A stretch of DNA of 64,000 nucleotides from Clavibacter tessellarius (GCF_001618005.1 NZ_LQXA01000061.1:62001-126000), one strand, 5' to 3'; counted from the first letter of the stretch, positions 55,011-62,914 are shown. Made by a program: numbers and translations. Notes: a model not told the origin generated them from the sequence alone.

Positions 55011-55885
55011 TCCCGGAGGGCGTCCACCACCGCGCGCACCGACGGTCGCTCCGCCCGATCCGGTCGCAGCAGCACGTGCAGGTGCCGCTTCGACGCGACG
55101 CCGGTGAGTCGCTTCACGACCACCCCGTCGTGCTGGCCTGCCGTGTAGCGGGGGAGCAGCGCGATGCCGTGCCCGGCCGCCACGAGCGACTCCGTGATCC
55201 GGGTGTCGCTGAACCGCTGCACCACACGCGCCGGCGCGCCGACGGCCTGCTCGATGTCGAGGAGGATCCGGTCGAAGGGCAGCCCCTGGGGCACGCCGAT
55301 CCACGGCTCGCCGGTCAGGTCCGCCGGGCCCACGGATGCGCGTGCGGCGAGGCGGTGATCCGTCGGCATGGCCACGTCGAGCGGCTCCACCAGGAGCGGC
55401 ACGATCACGAGGCCGAGCCCGCGCCAGGTGCCCGCCCCCGCGAGGGAGTGCGCGATGACGACGTCGAAGTCGGCGGTGAGGTCGGCGAACGCGGCGGAGG
55501 TCGGATCCCGGTCGCTGGCGCGCAGGGTGAGGTCGGGGATCCCGGCGACGCGGTCGAGCAGCCCCGGCAGGAGCATCTGCGCGGCGGTCGGGAACGTGGC
55601 GAGCGTGACCTCGCCGGACGGCTGGTGCCGGAAGTCCTCCCAGAGCGCCTCCGCGCGCGCCACCGCGACGGCGATGTCGGTGGCCGTGCGGGCGAGCGCG
55701 CGGCCCGCATCGGTGAGCACGACGCCCCGACCGGAGCGCTCGGTGAGCGGCACGCCAGCCTCCCGCTCGAGCACCTTCAGCTGCTGCGACACGGCCGACG
55801 GCGTGCGTCCCGCTGCACGGGCGACGGCGCCCACGCTGCCCCGGTCGGCCAGTTCGCGGAGCAGCTCGAGACGGCGGATGTCCAT
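54968..55885 (-). CDS. LysR family transcriptional regulator
   Basis: 305 residues. N-terminal helix-turn-helix (MDIRRLELLRELADRGSVGAVARAAGRTPSAVSQQLKVLEREAGVPL) and a full substrate-binding domain (about 90-290). The pattern VGAVARAAGRTPSAVSQQL occurs in LysR regulators of amino-acid exporters and of many other genes. ATG 55885 follows TAGCCT by 6 nt. It is divergent from a 40-aa membrane peptide, with a perfect inverted repeat between them. The stop lies in a 37-bp repeat unit. Confidence 0.92.
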   Translation of the reverse strand: MDIRRLELLRELADRGSVGAVARAAGRTPSAVSQQLKVLEREAGVPLTERSGRGVVLTDAGRALARTATDIAVAVARAEALWEDFRHQPSGEVTLATFPTAAQMLLPGLLDRVAGIPDLTLRASDRDPTSAAFADLTADFDVVIAHSLAGAGTWRGLGLVIVPLLVEPLDVAMPTDHRLAARASVGPADLTGEPWIGVPQGLPFDRILLDIEQAVGAPARVVQRFSDTRITESLVAAGHGIALLPRYTAGQHDGVVVKRLTGVASKRHLHVLLRPDRAERPSVRAVVDALREEARAVDARVSASG

Positions 55886-55891
55886 GTAGGC

Positions 55892-55897
55892 AGGCTA
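55892..55897 (-). promoter_or_regulatory. -10 element of the lysR gene
   Basis: TAGCCT on the minus strand ends 6 nt before ATG 55885. Confidence 0.5.
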
Positions 55898-55909
55898 CAC
55901 AGCGAGGCA

Positions 55910-55928
55910 AGGACAATGAGCTTGTCCT
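55910..55928. promoter_or_regulatory. Probable LysR operator
   Basis: AGGACAA and TTGTCCT form a perfect 7-bp inverted repeat with a 5-nt spacer, between the lysR -10 and the divergent small gene. It has the size and place of a LysR recognition site. Confidence 0.6.
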
Positions 55929-55999
55929 GAACGGTCACGGGTGGTCCCATGGAGGTGCGGCGGAGTGCGCCGCCGTCCGTCTTCCCGCAGGAGCTCCCC

Positions 56000-56122
56000 A
56001 TGACCGTCTTCCTCATCGCCGTCGCCGCCCTCTCCGTGTCCGCCATCGCGGGCACCGTCGTCGTCACCGCGCGCGACGGCTACCGCGCCGTGCCGACGCG
56101 CACGCACCGCAGCCACGTGTAG
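56000..56122 (+). CDS. 40-residue single-pass membrane peptide
   Basis: Encodes MTVFLIAVAALSVSAIAGTV, then VVTARDGYRAVPTRTHRSHV. One N-terminal hydrophobic helix (about 3-23) is followed by a basic tail. CAGGAG lies 6 nt before the ATG. It is divergent from the LysR gene with an inverted repeat between, and ends in a 52-bp palindrome, so it has its own promoter and terminator. No known function; it is too short for most gene finders. Confidence 0.7.
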   Translation: MTVFLIAVAALSVSAIAGTVVVTARDGYRAVPTRTHRSHV

Positions 56123-56132
56123 TCGACGCCCA

Positions 56133-56184
56133 CGCACGACGAGGAGGACGGCAGCCCGCGGGCTGCCGTCCTCCTCGTCGTGCG
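56133..56184. terminator. 52-bp perfect palindrome between convergent genes
   Basis: Twenty-six bases starting CGCACGACGAGG are followed immediately by their exact complement. It lies 10 nt after the small peptide stop and 7 nt after the MerR stop on the other strand. It is the longest perfect inverted repeat in the window. No T-run. Confidence 0.9.
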
Positions 56185-56191
56185 GCGCCCC

Positions 56192-56959
56192 TCAGGCGGG
56201 GTGCGCCATGCGCTCCCGGAGCGCGGTGGCCGCGAAGCGCGCGGCCGCCTCGCTGCCGAAGGCGCGGTGGAACTCGGGATCGGCCTCGTAGCCGTCCGCG
56301 ACGCCGCGCACCATCGCCGCGGTCGTCGGCACATCCCCCGCGTGGGCGGGCGTGCCGGGGATCTCCGCGAACCACGCCAGGTGCGCGTCCGCGTGCTCCC
56401 GGGCGGCGGCGGATCCGGGGGCGTGCCCCTCCTCCTGGATCTCCCGCCAGCGCATCAGCAGCCCCTCCGCCCGGGCCTTCCACGCGCGCTGCCGGCGGAC
56501 GCCCATGGCGTGCCACCACCCGTGCGCGGCGTCGAAGGCGTCACGCCCCCAGCGCGCGACGACCTCGTCCTCGTAGGCGTCGTTGAAGCCCTGCAGCATC
56601 ACGTCCATCCGGGGCCCGAGGCCCTGCCGCCGCATGTCGAGGGTGTGCTCCACCGCGGCGATGCGCTGCTCGAGGAGGGCACGCTCCGCGGCCAGCCGGA
56701 CGAGGTGCGCTTCGAGCGCGCGGACCTCGGCCGCCGGGGTCTCCGGGGCGTCGAGCACCGCGCGGATGTCGGGGAGCGACATGCCCGTCTCCCGGAGCAG
56801 CAGGATCCGCTGCAGCCGGGCCACCGCGACGGGTCCGTAGTGGCGGTACCCGTTCGCCCCGATGCGGTCCGGCAGGAGCAGGCCGATGCGGTGGTAGTGC
56901 CGCAGGGTCCGGCCGCTGATGCCCGCGCGGTCGGCGAGCTCGGTGACGGTCCACTCCAT
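56192..56959 (-). CDS. MerR family transcriptional regulator
   Basis: 255 residues. The N-terminal winged helix WTVTELADRAGISGRTLRHYHRIGLLLPDRIGANGYRHYG and a dimerisation helix are followed by ~140 residues resembling a TipAS-like effector domain (WWHAMGVRRQRAWKARAEGLLMRWREI). No metal-binding Cys pair is seen, so a small-molecule or drug ligand is more likely. ATG 56959 has GGAGGAG upstream. It follows the DUF2268 gene by 35 nt and may be co-transcribed. Confidence 0.88.
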   Translation of the reverse strand: MEWTVTELADRAGISGRTLRHYHRIGLLLPDRIGANGYRHYGPVAVARLQRILLLRETGMSLPDIRAVLDAPETPAAEVRALEAHLVRLAAERALLEQRIAAVEHTLDMRRQGLGPRMDVMLQGFNDAYEDEVVARWGRDAFDAAHGWWHAMGVRRQRAWKARAEGLLMRWREIQEEGHAPGSAAAREHADAHLAWFAEIPGTPAHAGDVPTTAAMVRGVADGYEADPEFHRAFGSEAAARFAATALRERMAHPA

Positions 56960-56994
56960 GTCGCGCTCCTCCGTCGTCGATGCCGGGTCCAGTC

Positions 56995-57897
56995 TCACGC
57001 GCTCGGTGCCGGGTCGAGGCGCGGCAGGGCCAGGCGCAGGATCTCCGCCGCCGGCGTGCGCACGCTGCGCGCCGCGGTCGTCCCCGTCTCGGCCAGGTAC
57101 CCCTCGACGATCCGACGCCCCACGGCGTAGCCGGCGCCCGTGGGCAGGCCGACCGACGCGATCCCCAGGCGCTCGGCCGTCGCGTCCCCGAGCACCCAGG
57201 CCGGGAAGTCGTGCATCCCGGTGCGGTCGAGCGCCGCGACGACCTTCGCGAGCACCGCGTCGTCGTCGCGCGTCGCGTCGGCCACGAAGTGGGTCCAGCC
57301 TGCCTCGCCGTGGAGCTCCGCGGCGAACGCGTCGGCGAGCCCCTCGGCGACGACGTGCTCGCCGACGGTCACGGTGGCGGGGTCCCAGACCACGCCGCCG
57401 GGGGAGTAGCGCACGTTGTGGTGGAGCTCGTGCACGGCGATGGCCTCGAGCCGGTCGAGCACGCGCGGAGTCGGCCAGAGGGCGACGGAGATGTAGCCGC
57501 TGATGCCGCCGAACGCCGACAGCCCCTGCACCTCGTCGACGAAGTGCGGATCGTCGGGGTCGCCGAGGACGAGGAGGACCGTGAGGTCCGGGATCGCCAG
57601 CGCGGGGTCGGCCTGCCGGAGCGCGCGGGCGCCGTCCGACAGGGCGCGGCCGATGCGCGACCACCCGTCGGCGGCGACGAGCGCGTCGAGGCCCTCCCGC
57701 GCGCGTCCGCTCGGGTCCTGCTCGTCGAAGCCGAAGCCCCGCCGGTGCACCTCGGCGAGGTCGATGTCGCCCGGGGCGAACCGGTACATGCCCGCCATCG
57801 GCTCCCACATCGCGCGCTCGAGGCCGGTGCGGGCGGTGGGCGGGGCGTCGAGGATCCGCCGCATGGCCGCGGCGCTGTCGATCACGGTGATGTCCAT
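56995..57897 (-). CDS. DUF2268 domain protein, putative zinc metalloprotease
   Basis: About 300 residues. HELHH in AIAVHELHHNVRYSPGG is an HExxH motif, followed by a second Glu in VVAEGLADAFAAEL (E-x-x-A-D), the arrangement of DUF2268 predicted Zn proteases. There is no signal peptide. I prefer ATG 57897 (MDITVIDSAAAM) because a -10-like CATGCT ends 7 nt before it; an ATG at 57909 is an alternative. The downstream MerR gene is probably in the same operon. Confidence 0.8.
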   Translation of the reverse strand: MDITVIDSAAAMRRILDAPPTARTGLERAMWEPMAGMYRFAPGDIDLAEVHRRGFGFDEQDPSGRAREGLDALVAADGWSRIGRALSDGARALRQADPALAIPDLTVLLVLGDPDDPHFVDEVQGLSAFGGISGYISVALWPTPRVLDRLEAIAVHELHHNVRYSPGGVVWDPATVTVGEHVVAEGLADAFAAELHGEAGWTHFVADATRDDDAVLAKVVAALDRTGMHDFPAWVLGDATAERLGIASVGLPTGAGYAVGRRIVEGYLAETGTTAARSVRTPAAEILRLALPRLDPAPSA

Positions 57898-57962
57898 GCG
57901 TCCGAGCATGCGGGGTGACGCAGGGGCAGGGTCCAGCGGCGGGTCGGGCGCGACGCCGCTCG

Positions 57963-59138
57963 TCAGGAGACGGACAGGCCGAGCCGGCGGCCGGCGAGGC
58001 CGCGGCCGCGGGACGCGAGGTGGTCGGCGACCTCCTGGATCCGCCGGGCCGCCGGATCTTCGGGCGTCGCGAGGACGACCGGTGCTCCCGCGTCGCCGCC
58101 CGTTCGGAGGGCGAGGCTGAGCGGCACGCTCGCGAGCAGCGGCACGGGCGCATCCTGCCCGGCGGAGAGCCGTCGGGCGACCTCCTCGCCGCCGCCAGCC
58201 CCGAACAGCTCCAGCACGGATCCGTCGGGCTGGACGAACCCGGCCATGTTCTCGACGACGCCGACCACGCGCTGCCCCGTCTGCCGCGCGACGAGCCCGC
58301 TGCGCTCGGCGACGTCCGCGGCGGCGGGCTGCGGCGTCGTGACGACGAGCACCTCGGCGTGGGGGAGCAGCTGCCCGACCGTGATGGCCACGTCGCCCGT
58401 GCCGGGCGGCAGGTCGAGCAGCAGCACGTCGAGGTCGCCGAAGAAGACGTCGGTGAGGAACTGCTGGATGGTGCGGTGCAGCATCGGCCCGCGCCAGGAC
58501 ACCGCGGTGCCGCCGGTGGCGTCGGGGTCGAGGAACATGCCGATGGAGATGACCTTCACACCGTGCGCGACGGGCGGCAGGATCATGTCGCCGACGCGCG
58601 TGGGCTGGGCGGTGCGGCCGTCGGCGTCGACGAGACCGAGGATCCCCGGGATGGAGAACCCGTGCACGTCCGCGTCGACGAGGCCCACCGCGAGGCCCTT
58701 CGCCGCGAGCGCGACCGCGAGGTTGGCGGTGAGGGTGGACTTGCCGACGCCGCCCTTGCCGCTCGTGACGGCGTAGACGCGCGTGAGGCTGTCGGGGCCG
58801 AACGGGATGCCGCGCTGGGCGGCCGGACCCCGCAGGCGCTCGGTGAGCGCGCGTCGACGCTCGGGGCTCATGACGCCGACCGCGAGCTCGAGCCGCGCGA
58901 CGCCCGGCACCGCGGTGACGGCCTCGCGGACGTCGCGCTCGATGCTGGTGGCGGCCGGGCAGCCGACGATCGTCAACGCGATGTCGACGTGCGCGACGCC
59001 GTCGGCCTCGACCCGCACGTCGGAGACCATGTCGAGCTCGGTGATGGGGCGGCGGATCTCGGGATCGACCACCCGGCTGAGCGCGCGCCGGACGTCGTCG
59101 GCGGTCACGGAGGGGGCGCGGGGATCGTCAGCGGCCAT
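57963..59138 (-). CDS. mrp: Mrp/NBP35 family ATP-binding iron-sulfur carrier-like protein
   Basis: 391 residues. An N-terminal MIP18/DUF59 domain (about 12-95, RALSRVVDPEIRRPITELDMV with TIVGCPAAT) precedes the deviant Walker A GKGGVGKST and LLLDLPPGTGDVAIT. In ApbC/Mrp the C-terminal CxxC binds the bridging Fe-S cluster; here the region ENMAGFVQPDGSVLELFG has no cysteines, as in other actinobacterial Mrp proteins. Cluster carriage is therefore uncertain. It overlaps the DUF1003 gene by 11 nt. Confidence 0.9.
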   Translation of the reverse strand: MAADDPRAPSVTADDVRRALSRVVDPEIRRPITELDMVSDVRVEADGVAHVDIALTIVGCPAATSIERDVREAVTAVPGVARLELAVGVMSPERRRALTERLRGPAAQRGIPFGPDSLTRVYAVTSGKGGVGKSTLTANLAVALAAKGLAVGLVDADVHGFSIPGILGLVDADGRTAQPTRVGDMILPPVAHGVKVISIGMFLDPDATGGTAVSWRGPMLHRTIQQFLTDVFFGDLDVLLLDLPPGTGDVAITVGQLLPHAEVLVVTTPQPAAADVAERSGLVARQTGQRVVGVVENMAGFVQPDGSVLELFGAGGGEEVARRLSAGQDAPVPLLASVPLSLALRTGGDAGAPVVLATPEDPAARRIQEVADHLASRGRGLAGRRLGLSVS

Positions 59139-59697
59139 GCGTCCTGCGGGTGCCGACGCCGGTCGCCCCGTCGGTGCCCTCGGCGTCGTCCGACTCGGGC
59201 TCGTCCCGGCGGTCGAGCTCCTCGAGGAGCTGGCGGAGCTCGGCGCGGATGAAGTCCTTCGACGCCACGTCCTTCATCTGCAGGCGCAGCGACACGACCT
59301 CGCGCGCGAGGTACTCGACGTCGGCCACGTTGCGCTCGGCGCGCTGGCGGTCCTGTTCGATCTGCACCCGGTCGCGGTCGTCCTGCCGGTTCTGCGCGAG
59401 GAGGATGAGGGGCGCCGCGTAGGAGGCCTGCAGCGACAGGATCAGCGTGAGGGCCGTGAAGCCGAGGGCCGCCGAGTCGAAGCGCGCCGACTCCGGGCCG
59501 TACGTGTTGTAGCCGATCCACGCCACGCAGAACGCGGTGAGGCCCACGAGGAACCAGGGCGTGCCCATGCCGCGCGCGATGGACTCGGTGAAGCGGCCGA
59601 ACCGGTCGCTGCTGCCGCGCGTGCGCAGCGGGAGGACGGTGGTGCGGAGGCCCTTGGGGGCGTCCAGGCGGATGTCGCGGTTACTCTGCCGTGCCAC
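59128..59697 (-). CDS. DUF1003 membrane protein
   Basis: 189 residues from GTG 59697, overlapping the MgtE/CBS gene by 17 nt, with GGAGGAT upstream. Two membrane helices (about 46-66 and 77-97) and a cytosolic coiled coil (NRQDDRDRVQIEQDRQRAERNVADVEYLAREVVSLRLQMKD) fit DUF1003. Its pairing with a soluble MgtE-N/CBS protein suggests that the two form a complex. Function unknown. Confidence 0.88.
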   Translation of the reverse strand: MARQSNRDIRLDAPKGLRTTVLPLRTRGSSDRFGRFTESIARGMGTPWFLVGLTAFCVAWIGYNTYGPESARFDSAALGFTALTLILSLQASYAAPLILLAQNRQDDRDRVQIEQDRQRAERNVADVEYLAREVVSLRLQMKDVASKDFIRAELRQLLEELDRRDEPESDDAEGTDGATGVGTRRTHGR

Positions 59698-61027
59698 GGG
59701 GGATCCTCCGTCCTCGTACGGGTCCTGCGATGGGGATGGCGGCCGTGGCCGTGCCGTGGAACCGGGCGGTCGCGCGCTTGCGCGTCTCGCGTTCCGCGTC
59801 GGCGCTGCGCCAGTCGTCCGGCAGCAGGTGGTCGAGCACGTCGTCGATGGTGACCACGCCGACCAGGCGGTGGTTCTCGTCCACCACGGGCACGGAGACG
59901 AGGTTGTAGCTCGCCATGATCCGGGAGACCTCGGCCGCGCTCGTGTCGGCGCGCACGGGTTCGAGGCCCTGGTCGAGCAGCGTGCCGAGGCGCTCGTGCG
60001 GCGGGTAGCGCAGCATCCGCTGGAAGTGCACCATGCCGAGGAAGCGTCCGGTGGGCGGCTCGTAGGGCGGCAGCGTGACGCACACGGCCGCGCCGAGGGT
60101 GGGCGCGAGCTCATGGCGGCGGATGAGCGCGAGCCCCTCCGCGACCGTCGCGTCGCCCGAGACGATGACCGGGTCCGTGGTCATGAGGCCGCCCGCGGTG
60201 TCCGGCGCGTAGCTGAGGAGCATGCGCACGTCGTCCGCCTCCTCCGGCTGCATCAGCTCGAGGAGGGCCTCGCCGCGCTCCTCGGAGAGCTGCGCGATGA
60301 GGTCGGCCGCGTCGTCCGGCTGCATCTGGTCGAGGACGTCGGCGGCGCGGTCGTCGTCCAGGGTCGCCATGATCTCGACCTGCTGCGACTCCGGCATCTC
60401 CTCCAGCACGTCCGCGAGGCGCGCGTCGGGCAGCTCCTCCGCGACCTCCAGGCGCCGGGCCTGGGGGAGGTCGAGCAGGGTGTTGGCGAGGTCGGCCGGG
60501 AGGAGGTCGGAGTAGGCGGCGAGGAACTGCGAGGCGGACTGCGCGACGCCCTCGTCCTGCAGCTCCGCGACCTCCTCCCACGCGGCGAAGATCGTCGCGC
60601 CCTTCGCGAAGGGCGAGGGGCTCGTGCGGGGGCGGCGGCAGAACAGCTGCGCGACCTCCCACTCGGCCTGGCGGGACTCCTCGATCGCGACGTCCTCGAT
60701 GACCGCGGTGCCGGATCCGTCGCGCATGCTCACGCGGCGGCCGAGGATCTCGGCGATGACGCGCACCTCGCCGCCGCGCTGCTCGAAGCGGCGCAGGTTG
60801 ATGAGGCCGGTGGTGATGATCTGGCCCGAGCCGATGCTCGTGACGCGCCCGATGGAGAGGAACACGCGCCGCTTGCCCGGCACCTCGACGATGAGGCCCA
60901 CGACGCGCGGCGGATCGTCCTTGCGGTAGACGACGAGCACGTCGCGCACGCGCCCGACGCGGTCGCCGGCGGGGTCGAACACGCTGCACCCGGCGAGCCG
61001 GGCGACGAAGACTCGGGAGGCGCTCAC
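59681..61027 (-). CDS. PRC-barrel, MgtE N-terminal and CBS domain protein without membrane domain
   Basis: 448 residues from GTG 61027. The order is PRC-barrel-like domain (about 1-100), MgtE_N superhelix (about 150-270, LPADLANTLLDLPQARRLEVAEELPDARLADVLEEMP) and a CBS pair (about 285-410, GLMTTDPVIVSGDATVAEGLALI, then VPVVDENHRLVGVVTIDDVLDHL). The Mg2+-channel membrane domain of MgtE is absent, so it is a sensor or regulator at most. TAGATT ends 6 nt before the start (61034-61039). Confidence 0.9.
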   Translation of the reverse strand: MSASRVFVARLAGCSVFDPAGDRVGRVRDVLVVYRKDDPPRVVGLIVEVPGKRRVFLSIGRVTSIGSGQIITTGLINLRRFEQRGGEVRVIAEILGRRVSMRDGSGTAVIEDVAIEESRQAEWEVAQLFCRRPRTSPSPFAKGATIFAAWEEVAELQDEGVAQSASQFLAAYSDLLPADLANTLLDLPQARRLEVAEELPDARLADVLEEMPESQQVEIMATLDDDRAADVLDQMQPDDAADLIAQLSEERGEALLELMQPEEADDVRMLLSYAPDTAGGLMTTDPVIVSGDATVAEGLALIRRHELAPTLGAAVCVTLPPYEPPTGRFLGMVHFQRMLRYPPHERLGTLLDQGLEPVRADTSAAEVSRIMASYNLVSVPVVDENHRLVGVVTIDDVLDHLLPDDWRSADAERETRKRATARFHGTATAAIPIAGPVRGRRIPRGTAE

Positions 61028-61033
61028 GAGGCC

Positions 61034-61079
61034 AATCTAGTCGCTCGCCCTGCCCCCTCCCGGCCGCCCGTGGAAGACT
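61034..61079. promoter_or_regulatory. Divergent promoters of the MgtE/CBS and stress-protein genes
   Basis: Minus-strand TAGATT (61034-61039) ends 6 nt before GTG 61027; plus-strand AAGACT (61074-61079) ends 6 nt before GTG 61086. The second hexamer is weak. Confidence 0.45.
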
Positions 61080-61085
61080 GCACGG

Positions 61086-61763
61086 GTGACCTCCCCACTG
61101 ATCGGACGGACCCCCCGCGCGCGCATGCCCCAGCTCCCGAAGGGCGAGCCCGTGGCCACCTACGACACCTACGACGAGGCCCAGAAGGCCGTCGTCGCGC
61201 TCGCGGAGGCCGACTTCCCGGTCACGCAGGTGAGCATCGTCGGCAACGAGCTCACGAGCGTCGAGCGCGTCACCGGCAAGCTCACCTACGCCCGGGCCGC
61301 GGCGGCGGGCGGTGCGAGCGGCGCCTGGCTCGGCCTCTTCCTCGGCCTCGTCACGTTCCTCTTCTCACCCGTGCCCAACGTCTCGTCGGTCATCGGCGCG
61401 ATCATCATCGGCCTCGGGTTCGGTGCGATCTTCGGCATCGTCAGCTACAGCATCACGCGCCGGCGCCGGGACTTCACCTCGGTCATGCAGGTCATCGCGA
61501 CGAGCTACTCCGTGGTGGTCGAGCCCGACTCGCTGCACCGGGCGCGGAACGTGCTGGGTCTCGGGGCCCCGACCACCTCGGTGTACGGGGAGCCGGTCGT
61601 GACCCCTCCCGCGGCGCCGAGCCGGCCGCCCGCGTCGCGTCCGGCCGGCCCGTACGGGGAGCGCGTGCCCGAGCAGGGCGGAGGATCCGACGCCCCCGAG
61701 CCGACGGCGCCGCCGACGTCCACGGACCGACCCGTGGGGGAGCAGGGCGCGCAGGGTGCCTAG
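61086..61763 (+). CDS. General stress protein 17M-like (YflT-type) membrane protein
   Basis: 225 residues. PVATYDTYDEAQKAVVALAEADFPVTQVSIVGNEL is the family's ferredoxin-like start; two Gly-rich membrane helices follow (about 78-97 and 100-122), then a short folded part and a Pro-rich tail. In actinobacteria it commonly sits beside the MgtE/CBS gene, as here. Its TAG stop (61761-61763) is part of the CTAG site where an IS element has inserted, so the protein is unchanged but its natural 3' region is now 1 kb away. Confidence 0.85.
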   Translation: MTSPLIGRTPRARMPQLPKGEPVATYDTYDEAQKAVVALAEADFPVTQVSIVGNELTSVERVTGKLTYARAAAAGGASGAWLGLFLGLVTFLFSPVPNVSSVIGAIIIGLGFGAIFGIVSYSITRRRRDFTSVMQVIATSYSVVVEPDSLHRARNVLGLGAPTTSVYGEPVVTPPAAPSRPPASRPAGPYGERVPEQGGGSDAPEPTAPPTSTDRPVGEQGAQGA

Positions 61764-62722
61764 CCGTACTTCCCGGTGAGGTTGTGAACGCGTTCGGCGG
61801 GCGTCAGCCCGCCGAGTGCGGTATGGGGTCGGTGCCGGTTGTAGTGGTGGATCCAGTCGGGGTAGGTCGCTGAGCGTGCCTCATCGCTGGAGTAGAGCCG
61901 GTCGTAGGCCCATTCGGTCGCGAGGGTCCGGTTGAAGCGTTCGACCTCGCCGTTGGTCCGTGGGCGGTAGGGGCGGGTGCGGCGGTGCGTGATGGTGCCG
62001 AGCGCTGCGGCGAAGGCGCGGGATCGGTAGCAGGCGCCGTTGTCGGTCATGACTGCGGTGACGGTGAAGCCCGCGGTCTCGAAGAACGCATTCGCGCTCT
62101 GCCAGAACCCGGCCGCAGTCTCCTTGCGTTCGTCGGTGTGCTGCTCGGAGTAGACCAGCCTCGAGTAGTTGTCGATGGCGTGGTGGAGGAGCGCGTAGCC
62201 CCTGCCGTGCTTCGTGTTGTGCCTGTTCCCCACGACCCGGCCGAGCATGCGGTGCCCGCCGCCGTCTGGAATCCGACCGAGCTTCTTCATGTCGACATGG
62301 ACGAGTTCCCCGGGTGCAGCAGCTTCGTAGCGGACCGGCCGTGCTCGCCGGACCGGGAGTCCGGTGGCCTGATCAAGGTGAGCGAGCCGTGGCATCCGGT
62401 ACCGATTCAGGACCCGCTCGACCGTGGAGCGCGGGACGCGGAGGTGGTAGCCGATGCGGTGCGGGCTCCATCGTCGGGTGCATCTCAGCGCGACGATGCG
62501 CCGCTCCAGATGGCGACCCGTGCGCGTCGGTTGTCGACGCGGGCGAGAGGAACGATCCGTCATCGGCAACCCGGCCGCCTAGCGACGCGCCCACTTCGAT
62601 GCGGTCGCTGGTGAGCACTGGAACCGCTCCGCCGCGCGCCGGACCGACCATCCGTCCTCGACGATCAACCGGGCAAGACGAAGCCTGCCCGCGGGCGTGG
62701 ACGGGGCGTTAGCGTGAGTCAC
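61760..62722 (-). pseudogene. IS481-family transposase interrupted by an in-frame TAG
   Basis: Reading from GTG 62722 (VTHANAPSTPAGRLRL, helix-turn-helix RRAAERFQCSPATASKWARR), the frame meets TAG at 62579-62581 and then continues in the same frame with AAGLPMTDRSSRPRRQ. The DDE residues are downstream: VHVDMKKLG, VMTDNGACY and NGEVERFNRTLA. Compared with relatives, the tyrosine normally following WxRR is replaced by the stop. The final stop is supplied by the CTAG duplication itself. Without readthrough the protein ends after the DNA-binding domain, so the copy is probably inactive. Confidence 0.85.
61764..61790 (+). repeat. Left terminal inverted repeat of the IS
   Basis: CCGTACTTCCCGGTGAGGTT continuing to GTGAACG; pairs with 62792-62818. 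Confidence 0.88.
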
Positions 62723-62791
62723 GAAGACCTCCGTGGAAGATGCGTGTGTGGTAACCCACATCGTCCCGGAGGTCTTCGTCATCTGCCCCTG

Positions 62792-62818
62792 CGTTCACAA
62801 CCTCCCGAGGAAGTACAG
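62792..62818 (-). repeat. Right terminal inverted repeat of the IS
   Basis: On the minus strand CTGTACTTCCTCGGGAGGTT continuing to GTGAACG; four mismatches to the left end. Confidence 0.88.
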
Positions 62819-62822
62819 CTAG

Positions 62823-62914
62823 CGGTCAACGCGACCGCGTCGCTCGTCGCTTGATTTAGCAGCTACTAAAGAACTCCCCCGAGGTCACTCGCATCCAGTG
62901 ATGTTGATGCCAAC
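62823..62914. other. Short AT-richer gap right of the IS
   Basis: About 90 nt with no gene, visibly less GC-rich than the sequence left of the IS. If the IS were removed, its first bases would follow the stress-gene stop codon. Confidence 0.5.

Larger units (their letters stand above)
61764..62818 (-). mobile_element. IS481-family insertion sequence (1055 bp) with CTAG target duplication
   Basis: 27-bp terminal inverted repeats (61764-61790 and 62792-62818, four mismatches) enclose one transposase frame. CTAG flanks the element on both sides (61760-61763 and 62819-62822). The length, single DDE transposase and CTAG target match the IS481 family, to which Clavibacter IS1121 and Bordetella IS481 belong. 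Removing the element and one CTAG joins the stress-gene stop codon to CGGTCAACG. Confidence 0.9.

Noticed and set aside
61760-62569. Separate second transposase gene starting near 62569
   Set aside because: It is in the same frame as the upstream helix-turn-helix part and is separated only by a TAG codon; IS481 transposases are normally a single gene, so this is one interrupted gene.
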